Part shown: positions 19,543-29,199 of the stretch, piece by piece
How the letters are laid out: the number at the start of each line of letters is the position of its first letter
Position numbering within the stretch: position 1 is the stretch's first letter
Assembly (NCBI GenBank): GCA_016712465.1
Contig: JADJQZ010000007.1
Coordinates: forward strand, 1 to 41,078
Direction: 5' to 3'
Source: Candidatus Obscuribacter sp.
Lineage (GTDB): Bacteria; Cyanobacteriota; Vampirovibrionia; Obscuribacterales; Obscuribacteraceae
Length of the DNA stretch: 41,078 nt
Program-made: the position numbers and the translations under genes
Notes under the pieces: model-generated
The model's input: only the letters and a program-made list of their open reading frames with translations
The model's database searches: none
Told to the model about the DNA's origin: nothing

Positions 19543-20625
19543 TTATGTGTTTATAGTTATTCCAATACCATTACCAGCAGGAAGCGTTCCGGGGTTGCTA
19601 TACTTTGTCCCAAATCCTGATCCAGACCACGGGTAGGCTGAAACATATGGGCTTGAAGTGTGTGCTATAATAATCGCGTCACCTGAATCTGTAAATGTTA
19701 AATCGTTCCCGGTACTCGCCAAAGCTGTACCGGGGTTGCTAAACTTCGTTCCAAATCCTGAAGACCACGGATAGGCTGTAATACGAGGGCTATTTAGGTG
19801 CACAATAGCAAGTTCTACGCCGGATGAAAACTTTGCAGAACTTCCTGTGCCCGTCGGCGTGGTAGCGGCATCACTATACTTTGTTCCGAATCCTGCCGAC
19901 CACGGGTAGGCAGAAACATATGGCGTGGTAGAGTGCGCAATAGCCACATCAGCACCGTCCGGCGAAAATCCTAACTTACGCCCTACTCCAGTTGGTGTAG
20001 TGCCTGGGTTGCTATACTTTGTCCCAAATCCTGCCGACCACGGGTAGGCCACAATATAGGGGCTTGTATTAGACCCTAATATTATGTCTGCCGAATCTGG
20101 CGAATAACTCACCCCAAGACAATTGCCAGGCGGAAGACTTCCAGGGTTGCTATACTTTGTCCCAAATCCTGCCGACCACGGGTAGGTTGAGATAAAGGGA
20201 TTTGTGTTGTGCGCAATAGCCACATCAGCACCGTCCGGCGAAAAATGCACTTCATTGCCTGTACTCGCAGGAAGCGTTCCGGGGTTGCTATACTTTGTCC
20301 CAAATCCTGCCGACCACGGGTAGGCTGAAACATATGGCGTGGTAGAGTGCGCAATAGCCACATCAGCACCGTCCGGCGAAAAACACAGTCCGTTGCCAAC
20401 CCCGGCAGGCAATGTTGCCGGGTCACTGTACTTTGTTCCGAATCCTGCCGACCACGGGTAGGCGGAAGCATATGGGCTTGTAGCGTGGCCAACGACAACA
20501 TCAACTGATGTCGATGGCGCAGAAAATAATACCCCTGCCACAGCCTCTATTGATGCCTTAGCAATGTCAATCACCTTCGCAACCGAAGCCGATGCCACAT
20601 TAGCCAGTTTGCTGATTACCGCCAT
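19543..20625 (-). CDS. seven-bladed beta-propeller tail protein
   Basis: After a 35-residue N-terminal part (AVISKLANVASASVAKVID), the 360-residue protein consists of seven repeats of about 44 residues with the signature SPYVSAYPWSAGFGTKYSN and FSPDGADVAIAH, one blade each. WD40-like proteins of this wording occur near phage tail genes. A receptor-binding or adhesion role at the tail tip is likely. The last repeat ends GNGIGITINT, and the first strand VDVVVGH may close the ring. Repeats are near identical in DNA (for example 19917-19966 and 20331-20380), which favours recombination. Start overlaps the previous stop as TAATG. Confidence 0.8.
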   Translation of the reverse strand: MAVISKLANVASASVAKVIDIAKASIEAVAGVLFSAPSTSVDVVVGHATSPYASAYPWSAGFGTKYSDPATLPAGVGNGLCFSPDGADVAIAHSTTPYVSAYPWSAGFGTKYSNPGTLPASTGNEVHFSPDGADVAIAHNTNPFISTYPWSAGFGTKYSNPGSLPPGNCLGVSYSPDSADIILGSNTSPYIVAYPWSAGFGTKYSNPGTTPTGVGRKLGFSPDGADVAIAHSTTPYVSAYPWSAGFGTKYSDAATTPTGTGSSAKFSSGVELAIVHLNSPRITAYPWSSGFGTKFSNPGTALASTGNDLTFTDSGDAIIIAHTSSPYVSAYPWSGSGFGTKYSNPGTLPAGNGIGITINT

Positions 20626-21725
20626 TACGCTACCTCAATCTGTACAAGTTCAGGCTTGAAATACATCCGGTCTGCGTGCGTCGCAACGCCCAAAATCTGC
20701 ACGATGTCACCCGATCCAGACGGCGCTGTTTGTGTCAAGGTGTTTCCGGTCGTTCCGGCAGTTGACAGGTATATCAATCCGCCTACAGTCCATGCCCATG
20801 TATCGTTTCGGGCGATGCCGAGAGCAAGATATGTAGCCGGGTTGCCTGTTGTGACAGTTCCCGTGCACATGAAAATAGCCCCGGAAGTTGCAGCGGCGTC
20901 CGCGTCTGCAAGTTGCGCTTCCCCGTCAGAATTGATAAAACACACGTCGCCGAATGCCTGATTCTCGTTTGCGGTGAGCGTAATTTTGACGCCGGTCGCT
21001 GTAAGGTTGTTTGATGGGGCAGCCGTTAGTGTCACGGTTCCAGCGGCTTCAACACCGAGCGTCGTGCGTTGTGCGGCTGCGTCTGCGTCATCCAACAGGT
21101 CACGTCCTGCCTGCGTGCAGGTTATTTCCTGAACCGCTGTACCGCTTGCATCATTACCGAGGAGCACATTTGCCGAAACAGCCTGCATCTTTGCGAACGT
21201 CACGGCGTTTGCGCCGATGGTCGCAGCGAAAGAACCTGTGCCGCTGCCGGTTACGTCTCCGGTTAGGGTGATGGTCTGGTCGCCGGTGTTCGTGCCTGAC
21301 AGGGTTGTATTTCCTGACAGCGTGAGCGTCCTGTTTGAGTCGCCTGTTGTGATGGTCAGCGTTCGGTCTGCCGTCAAGTCGCTGCCTGGCGAAATGATAA
21401 GGTCGTGTGAAGCGTTCGTGTCAAGGATGTGTAGCCCCGTGTTCGGAAATGTAAGACCAGTCCCAAGCGTATCGCCGTCCGACACGTCACCGCCGCCCGC
21501 TGGCGTGCCAGGCTCCCATGTTCCGCCCGTGTTGTTCCACAAAAGGCTTTGCCCGTCGGTCGCGCCACCTTGCGCAATATTGCCAAGCGGCAAATCTCCG
21601 GTCACGCCGCCGGGGCCTGTTCCTGCGAGGTTTATTGCAGGGACGTTTGCTGCTGGGATGGTGTCGGACGCGGTAATTTCCTGCAAAAGCGCCCCGGTTC
21701 TGGTAAGTGGCTTCTTTTCTGCCAT
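20625..21725 (-). CDS. tail fibre protein
   Basis: This 366-residue fibre-like protein has an N-terminus with GTGPGGVTGDLPLGNIAQGG. It then carries a repeat module TITLTGDVTGSGTGSFAATI...AVTFAKMQ that also occurs in the 1173-residue tail protein. A beta-rich C-terminal half contains LTANENQAFGDVCFINSDGE. Such Gly/Thr-rich repeats are typical of trimeric fibres. It is probably attached to the tail tip and contacts the host. It starts 4 bases after the collagen-like gene. Confidence 0.7.
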   Translation of the reverse strand: MAEKKPLTRTGALLQEITASDTIPAANVPAINLAGTGPGGVTGDLPLGNIAQGGATDGQSLLWNNTGGTWEPGTPAGGGDVSDGDTLGTGLTFPNTGLHILDTNASHDLIISPGSDLTADRTLTITTGDSNRTLTLSGNTTLSGTNTGDQTITLTGDVTGSGTGSFAATIGANAVTFAKMQAVSANVLLGNDASGTAVQEITCTQAGRDLLDDADAAAQRTTLGVEAAGTVTLTAAPSNNLTATGVKITLTANENQAFGDVCFINSDGEAQLADADAAATSGAIFMCTGTVTTGNPATYLALGIARNDTWAWTVGGLIYLSTAGTTGNTLTQTAPSGSGDIVQILGVATHADRMYFKPELVQIEVA

Positions 21726-21729
21726 TTTG

Positions 21730-22194
21730 CTATGCTTTTAAAATTGAAATTGAAAAATCTATTCGCATTTTGTTTGATCCGGATGAAATTCCGGCAACTT
21801 GCATTATAGCAAGCGCGGGGTCTGAATCTACGATTACCCCGTTTGTATAAACGTAAAGGATTTTGTCAGCGGCAAACGTAAATGCCGCGTGTTCCATCTC
21901 TCCGCTAATTTGTATTGAACAACTTGCCCCACTTGACGCGGCTGCTGTTGAAATTCCATAGGCCCGGCCTTGATGCGATGCCGTGCCAGGCTGAAAGTGG
22001 TACGCAAGCCCGCCGTTAATCATAACCACCCGCGCTGCGCTTATGGCCTCGCCAGCGGTAAACGTTACTGCTGTGCCGCCTGCCGGCCCTGCCGGGCCTT
22101 GTGGCCCAGGCACGTCGGAAAACACGAGCGTAACGTCATCCGCCAAAAACTGGATGGTTGTAGGCTCTTCGACAAATTGAATTATATCGCTCAT
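21730..22194 (-). CDS. small fibre protein with collagen-like segment
   Basis: This 154-residue protein has a short N-terminal strand region (IIQFVEEPTTIQFLADD), one collagen-like piece GPQGPAGPAGG and a C-terminal beta domain (AVTFTAGEAISAARVVMING, YGISTAAASSGASCSIQIS). Short collagen repeats are common trimerisation segments in phage fibres. It is coupled to the gene before it and probably forms part of the fibre or tip. Confidence 0.65.
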   Translation of the reverse strand: MSDIIQFVEEPTTIQFLADDVTLVFSDVPGPQGPAGPAGGTAVTFTAGEAISAARVVMINGGLAYHFQPGTASHQGRAYGISTAAASSGASCSIQISGEMEHAAFTFAADKILYVYTNGVIVDSDPALAIMQVAGISSGSNKMRIDFSISILKA

Positions 22195-22559
22195 GCCGGT
22201 GTTATGTCAATGTGAGTAATGATGTTACCCCGCTGTATTGTCTTAACCGTCCCATCTGGTCGGGTAAATTGTATGTCGTATCGGTACGATCGCTCCGGCA
22301 CCATCTCCGCCGTTTGTGCCGCGCTTAGCGACCACTGGAATTTACCAGACGGAAAAGTAATTCCGCTGCCGCTCGTAAGTGTCACAAAATCGGCACCGCT
22401 TATTGCATCTTCGACAAGTATTTTCCAGGTATAGTCCTCTGCGTCTATTGTAGTGTCGCCTTCCTTTACCGTGTACGCGGGGGATGTGTACGAGTCGCCC
22501 GCGTACAAGTCGAGGTTTTTAATAAATTGCCCGCCGGGGCGTATTTGTACGGTAGCCAT
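22191..22559 (-). CDS. tail/baseplate protein, BppU-N-like
   Basis: This 122-residue beta-rich protein (LDLYAGDSYTSPAYTVKEGD, YTWKILVEDAISG, FQWSLSAAQTAEMVPERSYR, YDIQFTRPDGTVKTIQRGNI) has the order of strands seen in the N-terminal domain of siphophage upper-baseplate proteins. It likely connects fibres to the tip. The likeness is by pattern; confidence is moderate. Confidence 0.55.
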   Translation of the reverse strand: MATVQIRPGGQFIKNLDLYAGDSYTSPAYTVKEGDTTIDAEDYTWKILVEDAISGADFVTLTSGSGITFPSGKFQWSLSAAQTAEMVPERSYRYDIQFTRPDGTVKTIQRGNIITHIDITPA

Positions 22560-22561
22560 GC

Positions 22562-22885
22562 TTAAACGATTGTGAACGTTACGGATGAGTTTTCAGGGAT
22601 TGCGTCCAAATAATCCACGACGGCTTGCTCGCATTGGTTGAAAAATTGGTCAACCTCATCGCTGCCAGAGGCGGTAAAGGCCGAAATTTCGGCGTAGGTA
22701 AATTCAAGTGTCACGTTCCCATGCACCGAGTTTGGTGCAACTGAAAGGCTGTCCCCGATGGAGTTTACATCTATGCGCACCATTTCGATGTCGTTATGTA
22801 CGGCAGGAATGATGTGGATGTCCAAAGCGGTGTACAGCACTTTGCTGTCCTGAATTAGCGTGTATCTTGCATCTGCTTCAATCAT
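22562..22885 (-). CDS. hypothetical tail-module protein
   Basis: This 107-residue acidic protein contains beta strands VLYTALDIHIIPAVHNDIE and VHGNVTLEFTYAEISAF, then a helix VDQFFNQCEQAVVDYLDAIP. It lies tightly between the large tail protein and the baseplate-like gene (1 and 2 base gaps). A structural part or chaperone of the tip is likely. Family unknown. Confidence 0.55.
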   Translation of the reverse strand: MIEADARYTLIQDSKVLYTALDIHIIPAVHNDIEMVRIDVNSIGDSLSVAPNSVHGNVTLEFTYAEISAFTASGSDEVDQFFNQCEQAVVDYLDAIPENSSVTFTIV

Positions 22886-22886
22886 G

Positions 22887-25800
22887 TCAATAACCCATTA
22901 CGATGAAATAAAGAGCGTACGCCGTACTTGCTGAAAGTGTGCCGTTTGCCGTCACCACAAAAGACGTATTGCCGCTTGCTGAAATCCTGAATTTTGAAAT
23001 ATCTGTTGCCGTCTGCGCATTGCTTGCCGAAAAGACAGCCACCATGTAAGTCGGGTATGCGGTCGCCGGAACGACTGTAAAAATAGTCGCGTTTGCCGAC
23101 GGGCTGGTGCCTGTCGTAAAGGCGTAGAAAAACCCGTTCTGCCCGCCAAGAACAGAAAACCCGCTTGGGCTGGTGCCCATGCCCGTGCCGGGCGTAATGG
23201 TCGGAACGGCGTTTGTATTTACAAATGTTCTCGCCCGCGTAGTGTTGGCAACATCGAGGTCGTACGCCGGGGCGTCGTTGTTGATGCCAACACGGTGCGG
23301 GGTGTTGTTGGTCATCGTTATGCCCGAATTGGTCGGCGTTGCGCTCGGTGTCGAGGCGTATTTTATTTTCAGTTTGTCGCTGTCGGAGTTGTCAAGGCCC
23401 ATCGCAACAGTTGTGCCGCCGGACACACTGAACTGCACTATTGGATCGCCACCGCTTGCGCCGCCGGTAAGGATTTGAAGGATAGCGTTTGCGTCTGCGT
23501 TTGCGCTGTTGCTGTTGCGAATCAGGTTGTTTAGGTTGCTCGACAAGTTGCCCTGAATAGTCAACCCCTGGTCAAGTGTTCCGGATGGTATTTCGACGTG
23601 CAGACGGGCGGTCGGGTTGTTTGTCCCTAACCCTAATTCATTGGAAGATGCGTCCCAAAATAGCGGGAAACTGTCCCCACTAATTGTACTTGTCCCTGTC
23701 CAATAGGCAAGGTATCCGTTGGTTCCAGAACCTGTGACGCCGCCGGACGCGGTAAGCGAACCACCTGACAAAGAAAGCCCTGACCCAACGGTTATTTCCT
23801 GCACATCCCCGGCGCTGCCCGCGCTGCGCCCAAGTAAACGCGCGTCTGTGACGTTCTGGATTTTCGCGTAGGTGACGGCATCGTTGGCGATGGTTGCGGC
23901 AAAAGTTCCCGTGCCGCTGCCGGTCACGTCGCCGGTCAACGTTATGGTCTGCGCTGCTATCGCCTCTGCCTGCCACCCGTTCGTGCTGTCCCAGGTCAGG
24001 ACGTGCCCGTCCGACGGGCCGCTGTACGGCTCCCAAACTTCGTCTGAATCGTTCCACAAAAGTATGTCGCCCTCGTGGACGCCCGCGGGTAGTGAATAGG
24101 ATGCGCCGCCCTGCTTTGTGTATTTGTTCAGAGGGCCGTACAGGATTAGCGCACCGCTTGGAATGTAGGGCACACTTGCCGATACAACACTCAAAGACGT
24201 ATCGCCGTCCTGCGCATCGGCAGACACGGTTAACGATGTGACCTCCCCCGTGGACGGGTTTACCACCAAGATGTCGTCGTTTGCGAGGTATGAATTTGCC
24301 CGAACCGGGAAACCCAAATCTATACTTGTGATTGTCCCGGCGGTAATATTGCCGTCTATTCGGTTAGTTGCAAGGGCTGTAAGTGCGAGGTTGGCTGCGC
24401 CCGTAAAGGACGGAATGCCTACCCCTGTCATCATTGACGCCGGGACGGTTGGCGGCGCAAATCCCGGATTTATGCGAGGGAATCGAATCGGCGTGCCGAG
24501 TTTGATTTTTGTAATCGGCACTACGTCCGTGCGGTTTACGCCCGCTTGGAACCACTGCCCGCGCCACACGTTTTCCCTCGCGCTAAATTCTGCGCTCATT
24601 ATCAGCCATGCGCTATTATCCGGCTTAATTATTCGGCTATGCGCATACAGCGTATCGCCCCAAAATGCCCCCGAATACAACGGGCGAGGCGTCGAGCGCG
24701 CCGCCATAACTTCAGCGGCCCAAAGTTGCGGAAATTCGTAATCCTCTGATTCGCTGCCGTAGTCCCATGTGCCCGTCGTAAGCGCCGGGACGCCCGTTCC
24801 GTTGTACGTCCATAGTGCGCCCGTGGTGGTGCCGGTGACGGCATGGCCAAACAAAAACTTTTGCTCTACGTCGGTGCTATTCCCCTCTATTGCGTTGTCC
24901 ACCTCGTACCGCCGAACGCCCTCAAAATCCAGTGCCGGGTCGGACGCTAAACGCACCTTCATATCGGTAGCCGTCACGCTCCACCAAGTTAAGTCGGTGT
25001 CCACCTGTGCGCCGTCAATGTCGAAGGCGTCCCACGCATAAAAACCAACTTCTATTTCTGTGCCGGTCGGCAGCGCGGGCGTGTCGAATGTGATGGTAGC
25101 AAACTCGTACAGGAAATCGGTAAACGTGAACGCCGTACTGATTTCGTAGTAGTTTGTTCCGCTTTGCCATTGCGGCTGATTCGGCAATATTGTCGTTGTC
25201 GGGTTGCCGCCCACACTTAGGTTAAGGCTTTGCGCCTCCAGCGTTTCCGTACCCACCCGGACGTACATTCGCATAATGTACCGCCACGGGGCAAGGTAGG
25301 CGTTGTCGAGCGTCGCTTCAATGTTCAGATTGAACGAGAAACGCAAAACGTAATCACTTGTTACCGATACATTTGAAAATGTGGTTGTGGCCGGAAACGT
25401 TGATAGTTTGTTCCAGTATAGCCCGCTATACCCGTCGAGGTAGTTAAACTTGTTGCTGTGGTCATACTCTGCGACAACCTTGCGCAGCGCGGGCAAATAC
25501 CCGTAAATGCCGCCGCTTAGGCGGTGCCCGTCGGCGGGCGTTTGCAAAAATGATCTGTCGTATGTCTGCGCCGCTGTTGACGAAACGATTGATCCAGCCT
25601 TGTTGTACACACGCTCGTAAAAAAGGTCTTGCGACCGCTCGTTCAACTGCTCAAAGCGGTACGATCCTTTCGACATATACAGGCGCGCCGCGAAGTGTCG
25701 GCAAATAGCCTCTAACACTTCGTAGCACGACATAAACTTGTACGCTACCGTTGTCGTGTCGCTTTCCTTCTTTTCGGCGAAAACAAGCCCGTTTATGTAG

Positions 25801-26408
25801 GAAACATACAGCGGGCACTTTGATGCCGACGGGCTGCCTATGTTTGCGTCCTGCCAGTTCACACACGCCCGAAAGTAGGCGTCGTTTGTTGCCCATGCGC
25901 CTAATAGGCCGTTATCCATTTGCAGGCAGGCCAATATGTGTTCGCTGATCCGGTGAAAACCAGTTGGCAGGCTGTTTACTGTTTTGTAATCAATCTTTTT
26001 AAGGCGCGCAAGGCCGTCCGTTGCTGTTATTGAAAACTGGTACGGCGGCTCGATATCTTCAAAACCGGACAAATCCGGCAGCACATAACCCGTCCAGTAT
26101 AATTCGTCCCCCGTCCCCGTGTTGATGTATACGCGAACAGTAAACCGCGTTTCCGATGCCGTCAAAAGTTCGTCGGCAAATGACTGCAAGTCGCTCAAAG
26201 TGGCGTCCGAAACGGCAACAGGTACGGTTAGTTTGCTGCCGATAATCGGGTGAAACATATCATCGCTCCCGCCCTCCATTCGCAGCGAAAAGCCGCCGTC
26301 GGCAAGGTCTATTTCGGTTGCCGCGCCTACATGGTCTGCGTCATCTACATAGACCTTGTACACGTCGCCTTTCAGCGTCGGAAATGTCGAATAAAACAAA
26401 TTAGCCAC
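22887..26408 (-). CDS. large tail-tip/fibre protein
   Basis: The first ~650 of 1173 residues form a folded region typical of Bacteroidota phage tail-tip proteins (LFYSTFPTLKGDVYKVYVDD, ELYWTGYVLPDLSGFEDIEP, PYQFSITATDGLARLKKIDY). The C-terminal part is fibre-like: the TLTGDVTGSGTGTFAATI module with AVTYAKIQNV, then GLGTNNPTARLHVEIPSG as in phage T4-type fibres, and a final domain ending AYALYFIVMGY. It follows the tape measure directly (8-base overlap) and probably does the work of distal tail, hub and receptor-binding protein. No peptidase motif is seen. Confidence 0.75.
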   Translation of the reverse strand: MANLFYSTFPTLKGDVYKVYVDDADHVGAATEIDLADGGFSLRMEGGSDDMFHPIIGSKLTVPVAVSDATLSDLQSFADELLTASETRFTVRVYINTGTGDELYWTGYVLPDLSGFEDIEPPYQFSITATDGLARLKKIDYKTVNSLPTGFHRISEHILACLQMDNGLLGAWATNDAYFRACVNWQDANIGSPSASKCPLYVSYINGLVFAEKKESDTTTVAYKFMSCYEVLEAICRHFAARLYMSKGSYRFEQLNERSQDLFYERVYNKAGSIVSSTAAQTYDRSFLQTPADGHRLSGGIYGYLPALRKVVAEYDHSNKFNYLDGYSGLYWNKLSTFPATTTFSNVSVTSDYVLRFSFNLNIEATLDNAYLAPWRYIMRMYVRVGTETLEAQSLNLSVGGNPTTTILPNQPQWQSGTNYYEISTAFTFTDFLYEFATITFDTPALPTGTEIEVGFYAWDAFDIDGAQVDTDLTWWSVTATDMKVRLASDPALDFEGVRRYEVDNAIEGNSTDVEQKFLFGHAVTGTTTGALWTYNGTGVPALTTGTWDYGSESEDYEFPQLWAAEVMAARSTPRPLYSGAFWGDTLYAHSRIIKPDNSAWLIMSAEFSARENVWRGQWFQAGVNRTDVVPITKIKLGTPIRFPRINPGFAPPTVPASMMTGVGIPSFTGAANLALTALATNRIDGNITAGTITSIDLGFPVRANSYLANDDILVVNPSTGEVTSLTVSADAQDGDTSLSVVSASVPYIPSGALILYGPLNKYTKQGGASYSLPAGVHEGDILLWNDSDEVWEPYSGPSDGHVLTWDSTNGWQAEAIAAQTITLTGDVTGSGTGTFAATIANDAVTYAKIQNVTDARLLGRSAGSAGDVQEITVGSGLSLSGGSLTASGGVTGSGTNGYLAYWTGTSTISGDSFPLFWDASSNELGLGTNNPTARLHVEIPSGTLDQGLTIQGNLSSNLNNLIRNSNSANADANAILQILTGGASGGDPIVQFSVSGGTTVAMGLDNSDSDKLKIKYASTPSATPTNSGITMTNNTPHRVGINNDAPAYDLDVANTTRARTFVNTNAVPTITPGTGMGTSPSGFSVLGGQNGFFYAFTTGTSPSANATIFTVVPATAYPTYMVAVFSASNAQTATDISKFRISASGNTSFVVTANGTLSASTAYALYFIVMGY

Positions 26409-29199
26409 CTACACGCCCCCTCCGATTGGCTGCCTTGTCTAACAAGAAAAGAAGATCATCGCCCCGCACGACGGCTACGAGCGAACCGTTTGCCCCCCCG
26501 CTTTCTTCGCGGTATATCTGTCGCAGTTTGTTTTCAGGTGCGACAATTTCGGGGTTTGTTGCCGCACCAGGGTATTCGCCAATGAGCGCAAGCGACGGCC
26601 CGGACGCTACGCCGCCGGAGGCAAGGGCAGGGATGCCTATTGAGGCAATGGCTTTATTGAACAGGGTTGCGGCTGCCGCCCCGGCGATTGCGCCCGCTGC
26701 AAGGTTGAACGGAAACGGCAGGCTGCTTAACGCCTTGCTTACGGCAGCGGCTACGCCCTGCTGTATCCACGAGCGAACAATGTCGGCGCCCGCTTTTATT
26801 GCAGCGTTGGCAAGTTCTCCGAATGATTGCGCGCCCTGCGCAGCGGCTTGTGACACGGCGTCTCCAATGGAAAGCGCCATTGATCCAAGTACATCGCCGC
26901 TATCGGCGGCAAACTGTGCCGCTGCGTTCATGGCCGCCGAAAAGCCGTTAAGCCCTTCGGTTGCCTGCGTCATTACGTCGGAAATCCGCGTCCATGTGTC
27001 GAGGTAGGTCGTGTTTGCCTCGATTGACTCAAGTGCGGTATTCTGCAATTCTTTTAGCCCGGCAATAGCGCCGCCCGTTTCAATAGAAACTACCTGTTTC
27101 GGAATCTCAAGTCCAGGCAGTTGCGTAGGTGTCGTGGAAATGCCTAAATCGGTCTGCGTCTTGTTCGGTATAGAAAAGCCTTTGGCCGCGTCTTCGCGCA
27201 AGCCCTTGAGCATATCCCGAAGGGTCTGCACCTCTTTCTCGTAAGGCTTAAACCCGACTTCGATCAAGCGTTCGATCTGGTTGCTAATCTCATCAACCTG
27301 CTCGTTGAACAGGTCAGCGCCAAGCACGTCGCCCTTTTCGGACACGGCACGAATTGAGTCGAGCGCCTTTTTGTATTCCTTTGTTCGGTCAACAAGCCCG
27401 CCGCCTGTTCCTTTTTTCTCGAAAACAGCGTCCCACTTTTGCGAAAAAGCAAGGGCTTCGCGCTGCGCGGGCGTCATGTCCTCCAGCGCGTCCTTTGCGT
27501 CCTCTGCTGCTTGCCGCTGTCGAGTGAGCGCATCGTACTGCCGGTTGGCGGCTTTTGAGCCGATGCCAAAGGCGGTGTCGAAACTGTTTCCAAGTTCCTT
27601 TGCCGTTGTGGTGGCCTGCTTAATGTCGGCCTCCAGCGCCTTGATAACATCGGCCACGACTTCGGCGCGCGCTCCCTCCTGCACAAACTGTTTTTCAAAG
27701 TCGGTGCCGAATAGCGAACGCCCGGATCGCTTCACGTCTTCGCCGGACAAGGCGGCAAACCCCTTTTCCCGGATTTGCTGAATCCTTAACTGCGCCTGCG
27801 CGGCTTTTGCAAACTGCTGCTCAAGGGCTGCCGACTTTTGCCGCTCGGCAACCCCCCGGATAATTTCCTGATTTAGGTTGCCCTGGATTTCGGTTAACTG
27901 AACAAGCGACGCTTTTTCAAGGTCAACGCCACGCAGGTAATCCGGGTACACGCGCCGCAACTCTTCGATTGCCGCCGTGCGTTCCTCTGTGCTTGCTGTT
28001 ACGCTTTTGAGAATTTCAAAATTCTTGTTCAGTACGGCGGTTTCCTTGCCTGCCTCCTCCGCTACCGACTGCTGCGCCTCTGCAAATATGCGTTGCGATT
28101 CGCTTGCCTCACCCACGCGCGAAGCGTACACAGCAAACGCGGCGGCAATGGCCAGCACGGCGGACGCAATAGCAATGTACACATTGGCTTTCATCACCGT
28201 ATTCAGCCGCGAAAAAACGCCGATGGTTCCCGTGCCTGCTGCCGCCGTAATCCTGAACGACTCAGCAACGCGCGAAAACGTCGCAACTACCGACGTTGCT
28301 CCGGATACGATCAACGACATTGCCTTAATGGACGGGCCAAGAGCAAGGGCAAAAGCCGCCACAGACAACACTACCGCCTGCGTGCTTTCGTCAAGTCCTG
28401 CGAATGAATCTGCAAGTCCGACAATCCACTCCGAAAAACGGTTAAGCAGGCCGGTAACGTTGAACGCCTTGTTGATCGCTTCGCCCACCGTCGCAAACGA
28501 TTGCCGGATGGCCACCCCTGCGTTCGTGAACGCATTTGCAAGGCCACCAGCCACGCGGGGCATAGTGGCCATGCGGTTAGTGATCCGATCAATGAAGTCT
28601 TCAGCGCTGACGCCAAGCGCCCGTATGGCCTCTGCCGACGTGGTGCCGAACTCATCGCGCAGCACTTTGGCAAGGCCGGGCATATTCTCAAGAATGATAC
28701 TAAGGTCTTCCTGAAGGATACGCCCCTTACCAATGATCTGCGTAAACTGCTTTGTAACCGAATCGAGTTGATCGGCGCTGCCGCCGGTTGCGGCAATCTG
28801 GTTGCCCAACTCTTTCAGGATTAACCGCGCCTTTTCTGCGCTCACCCCGACGCCTTGCAAACGCACGCTGCCCTTAACCGCCTGCTCAAAGTCAAGGCCG
28901 GGGGCAAGGGCGATTTCCTGAAGTTTCTGTATTTCCTCCGCCGCTGCCTGTGAGCCAATACCGACATTCTCAAACGATGTGGTCATCGCCAGCGTAAGCG
29001 ACTCAAATTCGGCAGCGGTTTTCAGCGCAATACCGCCAAGGGCCGCAAGCGGGGCCGACATGGCAAGCGTAAGCGTTTCACCAACGCTGCCCATCTTCGC
29101 GGCTACGCTCTGCATACGCCGTTCAAATCCGGCAAGATCGCGCTCAAACTCCTTTGAGAGCAACCCTAATCGGACGTTAAGACTGGATACCGTTGGCAT
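26401..29199 (-). CDS. tape measure protein
   Basis: This 932-residue protein, the first gene after the tail-assembly chaperone, starts MPTVSSLNVRLGLLSKEFER. It has a tape-measure domain (about 70-260: GALKTAAEFESLTLAMT-like region, LQEDLSIILENMPGLAKVL), hydrophobic helices near 265-370 (VVLSVAAFALALG, VYIAIASAVLAIAAAFAVYA), long coiled coils (380-700) and a hydrophobic C-terminal region (FPFNLAAGAIAGAAAATLFN). It sets tail length and probably helps DNA cross the membrane. By the usual 0.15 nm per residue, a tail near 140 nm is expected. Confidence 0.92.
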   Translation of the reverse strand: MPTVSSLNVRLGLLSKEFERDLAGFERRMQSVAAKMGSVGETLTLAMSAPLAALGGIALKTAAEFESLTLAMTTSFENVGIGSQAAAEEIQKLQEIALAPGLDFEQAVKGSVRLQGVGVSAEKARLILKELGNQIAATGGSADQLDSVTKQFTQIIGKGRILQEDLSIILENMPGLAKVLRDEFGTTSAEAIRALGVSAEDFIDRITNRMATMPRVAGGLANAFTNAGVAIRQSFATVGEAINKAFNVTGLLNRFSEWIVGLADSFAGLDESTQAVVLSVAAFALALGPSIKAMSLIVSGATSVVATFSRVAESFRITAAAGTGTIGVFSRLNTVMKANVYIAIASAVLAIAAAFAVYASRVGEASESQRIFAEAQQSVAEEAGKETAVLNKNFEILKSVTASTEERTAAIEELRRVYPDYLRGVDLEKASLVQLTEIQGNLNQEIIRGVAERQKSAALEQQFAKAAQAQLRIQQIREKGFAALSGEDVKRSGRSLFGTDFEKQFVQEGARAEVVADVIKALEADIKQATTTAKELGNSFDTAFGIGSKAANRQYDALTRQRQAAEDAKDALEDMTPAQREALAFSQKWDAVFEKKGTGGGLVDRTKEYKKALDSIRAVSEKGDVLGADLFNEQVDEISNQIERLIEVGFKPYEKEVQTLRDMLKGLREDAAKGFSIPNKTQTDLGISTTPTQLPGLEIPKQVVSIETGGAIAGLKELQNTALESIEANTTYLDTWTRISDVMTQATEGLNGFSAAMNAAAQFAADSGDVLGSMALSIGDAVSQAAAQGAQSFGELANAAIKAGADIVRSWIQQGVAAAVSKALSSLPFPFNLAAGAIAGAAAATLFNKAIASIGIPALASGGVASGPSLALIGEYPGAATNPEIVAPENKLRQIYREESGGANGSLVAVVRGDDLLFLLDKAANRRGRVGG

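Noticed and set aside
19560..20510. Possible CRISPR or intergenic repeat array
   Set aside because: The roughly 130-base repeats lie in frame in one ORF and encode propeller blades.
21374..21809. Short ORFs on both strands in the fibre genes
   Set aside because: Shadows of the 366- and 154-residue fibre genes, without starts or coupling.
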